NCBI GenBank assembly: GCA_964580525.1
Contig: CAZOKN010000069.1
Span: 1 to 6,102 of the forward strand
DNA from: CAZOKN01 sp964580525
GTDB taxonomy: Bacteria > Pseudomonadota > Alphaproteobacteria > Rickettsiales > UBA6187
Direction: 5' to 3'
Length of the DNA: 6,102 nucleotides
Part shown: positions 1 through 5,325 of the stretch, in pieces
How the letters are laid out: each line of letters begins with the position of its first letter
How positions within the stretch are numbered: position 1 is the stretch's first letter
Notes under the pieces: generated by a model
Told to the model about the DNA's origin: nothing
What the model saw: only the letters and a program-made list of their open reading frames with translations
The model's database searches: none
Translations under genes and position numbers: made by a program

Positions 1-1653
1 CTAGATAAGAAGCCGCTATCAGGCACAATAGGCATAGGCCATACTCGTTGGGCAACACATGGCGCACCCAACACAACCAACGCACACCCTCATATAACAG
101 ATAAAGTCGGTGTTATTCATAATGGCATAATAGAGAATTTCGGCGAGCTTAGAGAAGAGTTAGAAAAGCTAGGTTTTACCTTTAAAACTGAAACTGATAC
201 AGAAGTGATTCCTTTATTACTTACCCATCTTTTGAACGAAGGAAAAACCCCACATGAGGCCGTTTCGTTAACTTTAAAAAGACTACAAGGTGCCTTTGCA
301 CTAGGCATTATATTTGCTGAAAATGATAATTTATTGATAGCTGCAAGACGTGGCTCACCTTTAGCGATAGGATATGGCGAAGGCGAAATGTACATAGCAT
401 CAGATGCTTATGCGCTTGCCCCTTTAACATCAAAAATAGCCTATTTACAAGACGGTGACTGGGCTGAAATGAGCCGCTCAAGCGTCACTATTTATGACAG
501 TGAAGACAAGAAAGTAACAAGGGAAATAAAACCTACATTCCTTTCTGGAGCAGCAATAGGAAAAGGCAATTATGACCATTTCATGCTGAAAGAAATTTAT
601 GAACAACCAAGCGTTATTGGCCAAACTTTAAATAGCTTTTATAATCCCGTAACTTCTGAAATTCAGCTACCTGAGCTACCATTTAAACCAAAAGATCTTA
701 GCAAGGTTACAATCATTGCTTGTGGTACATCTTTTTATGCAGGAATGATTGCGAAATACTGGCTGGAAAACATTGCCAAAATCCCAACTGAGGTCGATAT
801 TGCTTCTGAATTTCGCTATAGCAATAGGATATTACCTAAAAATGGCTTAGCTTTGTTCATTTCACAATCAGGCGAAACTGCTGATACACTTGCAGCATTA
901 CGCTATGCAAAAGAACACGGCCAACATGTTATTTCAATAGTTAACGCCAAAGAAAGTTCAATGGAACGTGAATCTGATGTAGTTCTACACACTCTTGCAG
1001 GTCCTGAAATCGGTGTAGCTTCAACAAAAGCTTTTACTACACAGTTAGTGGCACTTTCTTGCTTAACCCTTGCGCTTGCAAAAGATCGTGATGCAATAAG
1101 TGCAAAAGAAGCCGCAACACTTTCGCATGCGTTATCTGAAGTTCCATCACGCGCAGTTGAGGTTCTAAATCATGATGATTCTTTGAAAGAATTAGCACGT
1201 GATTTAGCAAAAGCCAGAGATATTATATATATTGGCCGTGGTACATCTTATCCTATAGCTATGGAAGGCGCTCTGAAGATAAAAGAAATATCATATATCC
1301 ATGCAGAGGGCATAGCCGCAGGTGAATTAAAACATGGTCCTATAGCTTTGATTGACGAGTCTGTTCCAGTAATAGTAATCGCTCCGCATGATAGTTTATT
1401 TGATAAAACTGCTTCAAACGTACAAGAAGTTGCCGCCAGAAATGGCCGCGTTATATTCTTAAGCGATAGCGACGGCATAAAACGCCTCAAGAAAATATCT
1501 AGCGAAACTATAGAACTACCAAAAGTAAATCCTTTTGTAGCCCCTATATTATACGCCATCCCAATCCAGCTTTTAGCTTACCATACAGCAGTTCTAAAAG
1601 GCACTGATGTTGACCAGCCTAGAAATTTGGCAAAATCGGTAACGGTTGAATAG
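1..1653 (+). CDS. glmS: Glutamine--fructose-6-phosphate aminotransferase (isomerizing), 5'-truncated by window edge
   Basis: Cytosolic enzyme that makes glucosamine-6-phosphate from fructose-6-phosphate and glutamine, the first step to UDP-GlcNAc for peptidoglycan and LPS. The frame is open from base 1, giving 550 visible residues. Aligned by memory to E. coli GlmS, about 57 residues are missing, including the catalytic N-terminal Cys. Glutaminase-domain motifs remain: HTRWATHG (residues 14-21), HNG (40-42) and ETDTE (64-68). SIS domain 1 starts near residue 237 with ACGTSFYAG (Cys241). SIS domain 2, from about residue 410, carries KIKEISYIHAE and GELKHGP; these hold the equivalents of E. coli K485, E488 and H504 (here His445). 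The C-terminus PRNLAKSVTVE is the conserved synthase-site tail, with the K603 equivalent at 545. No frameshift or lost catalytic residue is seen in the visible part. The start, promoter and upstream partner are outside the window. It converges on fliJ. Confidence 0.97.
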   Translation, partial: LDKKPLSGTIGIGHTRWATHGAPNTTNAHPHITDKVGVIHNGIIENFGELREELEKLGFTFKTETDTEVIPLLLTHLLNEGKTPHEAVSLTLKRLQGAFALGIIFAENDNLLIAARRGSPLAIGYGEGEMYIASDAYALAPLTSKIAYLQDGDWAEMSRSSVTIYDSEDKKVTREIKPTFLSGAAIGKGNYDHFMLKEIYEQPSVIGQTLNSFYNPVTSEIQLPELPFKPKDLSKVTIIACGTSFYAGMIAKYWLENIAKIPTEVDIASEFRYSNRILPKNGLALFISQSGETADTLAALRYAKEHGQHVISIVNAKESSMERESDVVLHTLAGPEIGVASTKAFTTQLVALSCLTLALAKDRDAISAKEAATLSHALSEVPSRAVEVLNHDDSLKELARDLAKARDIIYIGRGTSYPIAMEGALKIKEISYIHAEGIAAGELKHGPIALIDESVPVIVIAPHDSLFDKTASNVQEVAARNGRVIFLSDSDGIKRLKKISSETIELPKVNPFVAPILYAIPIQLLAYHTAVLKGTDVDQPRNLAKSVTVE

Positions 1654-1658
1654 ATTTT

Positions 1659-1694
1659 ATGTGGCTATGTGGAATAATTTTCCGTTAGCCACAT
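1659..1694. terminator. Hairpin between convergent glmS and fliJ, possible weak terminator
   Basis: A perfect 9-bp inverted repeat, ATGTGGCTA (1659-1667) and TAGCCACAT (1686-1694), encloses an 18-base loop. GGAA (1671-1674) and TTCC (1680-1683) inside the loop can pair and extend the structure. It begins 6 bases after the glmS stop and ends 4 bases before the last base of fliJ, where a bidirectional terminator would be expected. There is no real T-run downstream of the stem on either strand, so intrinsic termination is doubtful. It may instead be an RNA 3'-end stabiliser. Confidence 0.45.
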
Positions 1695-1697
1695 CAT

Positions 1698-2123
1698 TCA
1701 GTCTTCCGCCTTTAAAAAATTATTTAGCGCCATTTCATTTAGGAATTTGTCTTCTTTCTCAGATTCTTCTTTAATTTGTTGTTGTTTCTTTTGGTCTAAA
1801 ATAATTTCGTATTTTTTTACTTCGCCAAAAATAATAGCAATTTCTTCGTTTAGTTTGGCTAGCATTTTATTTATATCTTTTACCGCTAGATTGATATTAT
1901 TTTGCCTCTCAGTTATTTTGTTTTTGTAGCTACCAAAACTGCCGCTAAACTCAGGCTCTTTTAGAATAAATTGATATTCAGATTCCAATTCAATGCGCAT
2001 TTGTTCATGATATGAATTGAGCTGCTCTTTCTGTTTTTCAAGCCTGACAATTTCAAGCCTTTTATCATCTAGCTCTTTCTTATGCATTTTTATCAGAGTT
2101 GTAAGGCTTTTTACTAAATTCAT
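1698..2123 (-). CDS. fliJ: FliJ-family flagellar export protein
   Basis: Small soluble coiled-coil protein of the flagellar type III export apparatus. In the family, FliJ works as a stalk-like partner of the FliI ATPase ring, contacts FlhA and helps chaperone recycling. The product is 141 residues, usual for FliJ (about 140-150), and almost wholly charged helix. Heptad-like runs cover about residues 5-55 (KMHKKELDDKRLEIVRLEKQ) and 68-125, with a break around 56-66 (PEFSGSFGSY). No membrane segment or signal peptide is seen. FliJ sequences diverge strongly, so the call rests on length, coiled-coil pattern, the N-terminal LTTLIKMHK-type start and position directly after fliI. The ATG at 2121-2123 follows the fliI stop by 12 bases (2124-2135). 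That gap is all A/T and holds no Shine-Dalgarno sequence, so translation probably depends on coupling to fliI. Confidence 0.88.
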   Translation of the reverse strand: MNLVKSLTTLIKMHKKELDDKRLEIVRLEKQKEQLNSYHEQMRIELESEYQFILKEPEFSGSFGSYKNKITERQNNINLAVKDINKMLAKLNEEIAIIFGEVKKYEIILDQKKQQQIKEESEKEDKFLNEMALNNFLKAED

Positions 2124-2135
2124 ATAATTTTATTA

Positions 2136-3458
2136 TTAAGAAGCCAAAATAGCGGTCAGCTCGCTATATCCTGATGCAAAATCACTCGATTCTGCAGGAG
2201 CCTGCCGCAAAAAATTCTCTATTTTATCATAATATTTAATTGATTCGTCTACTAATGGGTCAGAGCCTTTTCTATATGCTCCAAGCCTTATAAGTTCCGC
2301 CATATCATTATAAGTGGAAAGCAAGGTTTTTGCTCTGAAAACCAGCTTACTTTCCTCTTCATTATTACAAATATGCATTGTTCGCGATATACTTTTAAGA
2401 ACATTGACAGCCGGAAATCTGCCACGCTCGGCTATATGCCTATCCAGAACTATATGTCCATCCAAAATACCACGCACTGCGTCGGATATTGGCTCATTGT
2501 GATCATCTCCTTCAACTAGAATGCTGAACAATCCTGTAATTGAACCTTTATTTGTGCCTGGTCCCGCTCTTTCTAACAGTTTTGGCAATTCAGAAAATAC
2601 AGTTGGAGTATAACCCTTTGTAGTTGGTGGCTCACCGGCAGAAAGTCCTATTTCACGCTGTGCCATCGCAAAACGTGTTACACTATCCATCAGACACAAA
2701 ACTTCTTTACCTATATCGCGAAAATATTCAGATACCGCCATAGTCAAATAGGCTGCTTGCCTACGCATTAAGGCTGATTCATCTCCTGTTGCAACTATTA
2801 CAACTGCATTTTTCAAACCATCTTCACCAAGATAGTCCTGCAAAAACTCCTGAACTTCCCTTCCCCGCTCTCCTATCAAGCCAATAACTTTCACATCTGC
2901 TGTACAATATTTTGTTAGCATTGATATAAGTACAGATTTACCAACGCCGGAGCCGGCAAAAATTCCCATTCGCTGACCACGGCAACATGTAGTGAAAGTA
3001 TTTATAGACTTAACGCCCATATCAATTTTATCTTTTACCCTTTGTCTAGCGTGAGCAGGCGGTGGCGGGCTTCTAAAAGAGTAGCTACTTATTCCTTTTG
3101 GTAAGGGGCCTTTGCCATCTATCGGCTCGGCCATAGCATTCATAACTCTACCTTTCCAGGACTCTGAAGGCTGAACAACCGACTCTTCTTCTACCATCCA
3201 AACTCTACAGCCAACACCAACACCTTCCAAATCGCTAAATGGCATAAGAAGCGTGCTATCACCCCTGCAGCCAACGACTTCTGCAGCTATTTCCTTATTA
3301 TTTCTTGTAATTATTTTGCATCTTGAGCCAACACTTACAAATCTCTCAAGGCCTGAGCATTCAACCAACAGTCCCTTAACAGAGACCACTTTACCAAAAA
3401 AATGTGTGTCAGGAATTCTGTCTATTTCTTTTAAAAATTCTTCAAATTTTGTTTTCAC
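2136..3458 (-). CDS. fliI: Flagellar protein export ATPase FliI
   Basis: Cytoplasmic ATPase of the flagellar type III export machine, homologous to F1-ATPase beta. It forms a hexamer under the FlhA/FlhB gate and helps unload export substrates. At 440 residues it is full length. The N-terminal beta-barrel domain (about 15-95) is followed by the catalytic core: Walker A AGSGVGKS (168-175, Lys174), catalytic-Glu region GERGRE (Glu197), and Walker B VLCLMDSVTRFA (Asp258). Next come the T3SS-ATPase signature region GEPPTTKGYTPTVFSELPKL (275-294) and VLDRHIAERGRFPAV (337-351). The PPPPAH segment (131-136) and KGYTPTVF favour FliI over F1 beta. Cysteines are frequent (eight by my count). The start is GTG at 3456-3458: the frame has no upstream ATG, GTG or TTG back to a stop at 3540-3542. 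Ribosome-site evidence is poor, with GGCGG abutting the GTG. First gene of a fliI-fliJ unit divergent from ctrA; fliH is not adjacent. Confidence 0.96.
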   Translation of the reverse strand: MKTKFEEFLKEIDRIPDTHFFGKVVSVKGLLVECSGLERFVSVGSRCKIITRNNKEIAAEVVGCRGDSTLLMPFSDLEGVGVGCRVWMVEEESVVQPSESWKGRVMNAMAEPIDGKGPLPKGISSYSFRSPPPPAHARQRVKDKIDMGVKSINTFTTCCRGQRMGIFAGSGVGKSVLISMLTKYCTADVKVIGLIGERGREVQEFLQDYLGEDGLKNAVVIVATGDESALMRRQAAYLTMAVSEYFRDIGKEVLCLMDSVTRFAMAQREIGLSAGEPPTTKGYTPTVFSELPKLLERAGPGTNKGSITGLFSILVEGDDHNEPISDAVRGILDGHIVLDRHIAERGRFPAVNVLKSISRTMHICNNEEESKLVFRAKTLLSTYNDMAELIRLGAYRKGSDPLVDESIKYYDKIENFLRQAPAESSDFASGYSELTAILAS

Positions 3459-3541
3459 CCGCCAAGACCAATCTAAATTTTGATAAGTTATAATAGCACC
3501 AAAAAAATAATGTTTTAGCCAAATATAGTTTAATTTTCTTT

Positions 3542-3575
3542 AATTAATTTAAAGTTTTTTCACTTTAAATTAATT
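3542..3575. repeat. Perfect 13-bp inverted repeat, operator candidate
   Basis: AATTAATTTAAAG (3542-3554) and its exact reverse complement CTTTAAATTAATT (3563-3575) flank the 8-base spacer TTTTTTCA. Only one base pair in the stem is G-C, so an RNA hairpin would be weak. No plus-strand gene lies just upstream that would need a terminator. A dimeric protein-binding site, or a cruciform-prone AT element, fits better. It lies about 145 bases upstream of the ctrA start and about 85 bases upstream of the fliI start. Confidence 0.6.
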
Positions 3576-3605
3576 TTTACTTGCAATAAAGCAACTTATA
3601 GTGTG

Positions 3606-3647
3606 AATTGTTAATGCAAGTTACTAAATAATTTGGTAATTGTTAAT
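3606..3647 (+). repeat. Direct repeat AATTGTTAAT, two copies 32 bp apart
   Basis: Exact copies of AATTGTTAAT occur at 3606-3615 and 3638-3647, and a shorter AATTGTT follows at 3664-3670. The 32-base spacing is close to three helical turns. The core ATTGTTAA differs at one base from ATGGTTAA, the reverse complement of the CtrA half-site TTAACCAT known from Caulobacter. Autoregulation of ctrA through these sites is therefore possible but inferred. Confidence 0.45.
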
Positions 3648-3665
3648 TAATTTGAGACGTATAAA

Positions 3666-3694
3666 TTGTTTTAAATTATTTTGTGTGTTACAAT
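3666..3694 (+). promoter_or_regulatory. Candidate sigma70 promoter for ctrA
   Basis: TTGTTT (3666-3671) and TACAAT (3689-3694) are separated by 17 bases, close to the TTGACA / TATAAT consensus. Transcription would begin near 3701, giving a very short leader that still contains the AAGGAG ribosome site (3705-3710). In this AT-rich region such matches arise easily, and further promoters upstream are possible, for example a TATAGT at 3597-3602. Confidence 0.4.
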
Positions 3695-3704
3695 GCCTTT
3701 TCCC

Positions 3705-3710
3705 AAGGAG
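3705..3710 (+). promoter_or_regulatory. Ribosome binding site deciding the ctrA start
   Basis: AAGGAG lies 8 bases before the ATG at 3719. This excludes the in-frame GTG at 3683, which would add 12 residues and put this site inside the coding sequence. It is the strongest correctly spaced Shine-Dalgarno sequence in front of a confirmed gene in the window. Confidence 0.85.
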
Positions 3711-3718
3711 TTGTTTTG

Positions 3719-4435
3719 ATGCGTGTACTATTAGTAGAAGATGATACTGCAACGGCTAGGTCAATTGAGCTTGCTCTTGCTTCAGAAGGAATAGTTTGTG
3801 ATATAGCCCAGCTGGGCGAGGAAGGCCTAGAAATAGGCAAGATTTATGATTATGACATCATAATTCTTGATCTTATGCTTCCTGATATTGATGGCTATGA
3901 GGTTCTTTTGCGCCTAAGGTCAGCAAAAGTTCAGGTGCCAATCCTTATATTATCTGGCTTATCCGGCAGCGATCAGAAAATAAAAGGCTTAGGCTTTGGT
4001 GCTGATGATTATTTAACAAAACCTTTCAACAGAGGTGAATTAATCGCCCGCATTCAGGCTATAGTTCGTAGATCTAAAGGCCATTCAGATTCTATTATCA
4101 ATATCGATAACAGGATAACAATGAATCTGGAAAGCCGTAGTGTTGATATAGACAGTAGACCTATACACTTAACAAGTAAAGAGTATGGAATTTTGGAACT
4201 TTTAGTGCTTCGTAAAGGCTCACTAATAACAAAAGAAATGTTCCTTAACCATCTTTATGGCGGTATAGACGAGCCTGATTTGAAGATTATCGACGTATTT
4301 GTTTGTAAGCTTCGTAAGAAACTTGCGAAAATAACTGGCGGTACAAACTACATAGAAACAGTTTGGGGACGCGGTTATATACTAAAAGAAAGCAATAATG
4401 CAGTAGTTGAAGAAGCTGTAGCTTCCGGAAACTAA
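3719..4435 (+). CDS. ctrA: Cell-cycle response regulator CtrA (OmpR/PhoB class)
   Basis: DNA-binding response regulator of Alphaproteobacteria. It is phosphorylated through the CckA-ChpT relay and controls flagellar, division and other genes; in Caulobacter it also blocks replication initiation. At 238 residues it has a receiver domain (1-117) with acidic pocket E7-D8-D9, phospho-acceptor Asp51 (LDLMLPD), Ser79 and Lys101 (TKPF). A short linker, RRSKGH (117-122), leads to an OmpR-type winged helix (about 146-222). Near-invariant CtrA stretches include KEMFLNHLYGG (172-182), DVFVCKLRKKL (192-202) and ETVWGRGY (213-220). I place the start at the ATG at 3719, because AAGGAG (3705-3710) lies 8 bases before it and MRVLLVEDD matches the family N-terminus. 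The last residues are VASGN, not the Ala-Ala end that marks Caulobacter CtrA for ClpXP. Monocistronic, divergent from fliI-fliJ, ended by a strong terminator. Confidence 0.97.
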   Translation: MRVLLVEDDTATARSIELALASEGIVCDIAQLGEEGLEIGKIYDYDIIILDLMLPDIDGYEVLLRLRSAKVQVPILILSGLSGSDQKIKGLGFGADDYLTKPFNRGELIARIQAIVRRSKGHSDSIINIDNRITMNLESRSVDIDSRPIHLTSKEYGILELLVLRKGSLITKEMFLNHLYGGIDEPDLKIIDVFVCKLRKKLAKITGGTNYIETVWGRGYILKESNNAVVEEAVASGN

Positions 4436-4461
4436 ATTGCAAAGCTACATAAATATAAAAT

Positions 4462-4491
4462 AAAAATCCCCGCTTAAGCGGGGATTTTTTT
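4462..4491. terminator. Bidirectional rho-independent terminator between ctrA and yggS
   Basis: The G/C-rich stem TCCCCGC (4467-4473) / GCGGGGA (4478-4484) has a TTAA loop, is preceded by five A and followed by seven T. The whole of 4462-4489 is a perfect 28-base palindrome, so it works for both strands. It lies 26 bases after the ctrA stop. On the minus strand, the complement of the T-run directly follows the yggS stop (4490-4492), which overlaps the end of the element. Confidence 0.95.
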
Positions 4492-5128
4492 ATTCTCTAT
4501 CACCAAAAATAGCAGTCCCGATTCTGACATGCGTAGAGCCGCATTTAATGGCTTCTTCAAAGTCTGCGCTCATTCCCATACTTAAATTCTTTAGACCATT
4601 CCTTTTTGCTATTATTGCCAGATTTTTAAAATAAATAGATGGCTCATCATCAGCGGGAGGAATGCACATAAGACCAATAATATTTAATCCTATAGTCTTA
4701 CAATAATTTATAAATTCGTCTGTTTCTTCTGGTAAAATACCAGATTTTTGTGATTCTTTACCTATATTGACCTGAATGTAAAAAGCAGGATTCTTTTTAA
4801 TTTTCTGCATTTCTTTTAAAAAACAATCCGCTAATTTTTTACTATCTAATATTTCTATAACATCAAAAATATCCAATGCTTCTCTAACCTTGTTAGTTTG
4901 CAGATGTCCTATTAAATGCAACTCAATACTCGGATATTCTTTTTTTATCTCTGGCCATTTGCTTTTTGCTTCTTGTACGCGATTCTCTCCAAAAATTCTT
5001 TGTCCGGCTTTTATTGCATCTACTATTTCGACGCCAGACCGCTGTTTACTAACTGCAATGAGCTCAGCTTTAGATGAGATAGCAGATATTTTTGCTTTTA
5101 TATTTTTTATTCTATCTTCAATTGCCAT
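4490..5128 (-). CDS. yggS: YggS/PROSC-family pyridoxal phosphate homeostasis protein
   Basis: Cytosolic PLP-binding protein with an alanine-racemase-like TIM barrel and no known catalytic activity. The family buffers free PLP, and its loss disturbs vitamin B6 and amino-acid pools. At 212 residues it is slightly shorter than typical members (about 220-235) but has all core motifs. These are ELIAVSK with the Schiff-base lysine at 28, FGENRVQE (46-53), HLIGHLQTNK (71-80), QVNIGKESQKSG (119-130), GLMCIPP (152-158), SMGMSADFEEAI (183-194, phosphate-binding loop) and HVRIGTAIFG (200-209). The ATG at 5126-5128 gives the family N-terminus. No good Shine-Dalgarno sequence precedes it (the upstream bases are A/T with one GG), and a weak minus-strand -10 (CATAAT) falls at 5169-5174. 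Single gene, convergent with ctrA and sharing its terminator, divergent from the porin. No functional link to its neighbours is apparent. Confidence 0.96.
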   Translation of the reverse strand: MAIEDRIKNIKAKISAISSKAELIAVSKQRSGVEIVDAIKAGQRIFGENRVQEAKSKWPEIKKEYPSIELHLIGHLQTNKVREALDIFDVIEILDSKKLADCFLKEMQKIKKNPAFYIQVNIGKESQKSGILPEETDEFINYCKTIGLNIIGLMCIPPADDEPSIYFKNLAIIAKRNGLKNLSMGMSADFEEAIKCGSTHVRIGTAIFGDRE

Positions 5129-5171
5129 TTATTAACCAAATTAAACTTTTGATAATTATTGAGGTGCAATT

Positions 5172-5195
5172 ATGCAACATGCTGCCAAAAAATAA
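5172..5195 (+). CDS. Possible 7-residue leader peptide upstream of the porin
   Basis: An ATG at 5172 opens a frame reading MQHAAKK then TAA. GAGG at 5161-5164 lies 7 bases before it, a better ribosome site than the porin's own. It would be translated only if a porin transcript starts upstream of 5161. A frame this short arises easily by chance and coding character cannot be judged, so this is a candidate only. Confidence 0.15.
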   Translation: MQHAAKK

Positions 5196-5267
5196 ACATA
5201 AAAAATAAACCATATAAATTATTATTTATTAAAAAATAGTCGCTATGCCATTATGGGGACAATTATT

Positions 5268-5285
5268 TTTAGGAGCACCCCTAAA
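5268..5285 (+). other. Small hairpin with embedded AGGAG in the porin leader
   Basis: TTTAGG (5268-5273) can pair with CCTAAA (5280-5285) around a 6-base loop. AGGAG (5271-5275) is a consensus-like Shine-Dalgarno sequence, half paired in the stem, with no start codon at a usable distance downstream. A T7 run follows at 5294-5300. It could be a 5'-UTR stability or regulatory element of the porin mRNA, or chance. Confidence 0.25.
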
Positions 5286-5325
5286 TTAATTTATTTTTTT
5301 ATTAATCAAACAATGGATGTTTAAA

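Larger units (their letters stand above)
3459..3718. promoter_or_regulatory. Divergent fliI / ctrA control region
   Basis: About 260 bases without a gene, extremely A/T-rich, lying between the starts of fliI (leftward) and ctrA (rightward). It should hold promoters for both. Visible elements are a perfect 13-bp inverted repeat (3542-3575), a 10-base direct repeat AATTGTTAAT (3606-3615 and 3638-3647), ten TTAA tetramers, and a sigma70-like ctrA promoter (3666-3694). No exact TTAA-N7-TTAA CtrA box is present; the nearest pair, at 3530 and 3540, has a 6-base spacer. No GANTC methylation site is present. I could not pick a convincing fliI promoter; TATTAT/TATAAC-like -10 candidates on the minus strand lie around 3487-3496 without a good -35. 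Confidence 0.75.
5129..5325. promoter_or_regulatory. Divergent yggS / porin intergenic region
   Basis: About 200 A/T-rich bases that should carry the yggS and porin promoters. I could not identify a convincing porin promoter; TTGATA at 5149-5154 has no good -10 partner, and TATAAA at 5213-5218 has no -35. Visible items are a 7-codon reading frame with a ribosome site (5161-5195), a small hairpin containing AGGAG (5268-5285), a T-rich tract (5286-5303) and one copy of AATTAATTT (5284-5292), which also occurs upstream of ctrA. TTAACCAA at 5132-5139 is one base off the CtrA half-site TTAACCAT but lies only 3 bases from the yggS start. Confidence 0.6.

Noticed and set aside
1659..1694. Canonical rho-independent terminator after glmS
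   Set aside because: The stem is real, but no U-run follows it on either strand, so it is listed only as a hairpin of uncertain function.
3530..3543. TTAA-N6-TTAA as a canonical CtrA box
   Set aside because: The known box needs a 7-base spacer. With ten TTAA tetramers in this A/T-rich stretch, a near-spacing pair is expected by chance.
3542..3578. Terminator reading of the 13-bp inverted repeat with trailing T's
   Set aside because: No plus-strand gene ends upstream of it, and the stem has only one G-C pair, so termination is unlikely.
3683..3718. In-frame GTG at 3683 that would extend CtrA by 12 residues
   Set aside because: The AAGGAG ribosome site at 3705-3710 points to the ATG at 3719, and CtrA proteins begin with MRVLL-type sequence. 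The extension would also place the candidate -10 inside the gene.
5245..5289. A 14-codon frame starting MPLWGQ upstream of the porin
   Set aside because: No ribosome site precedes the ATG, and the frame overlaps the hairpin candidate. Nothing supports translation.
5317..5325. Alternative porin start at ATG 5317 (adds MFK)
   Set aside because: No Shine-Dalgarno sequence lies before it, while the ATG at 5326 has GGA at proper spacing and gives a normal MKK signal-peptide start.
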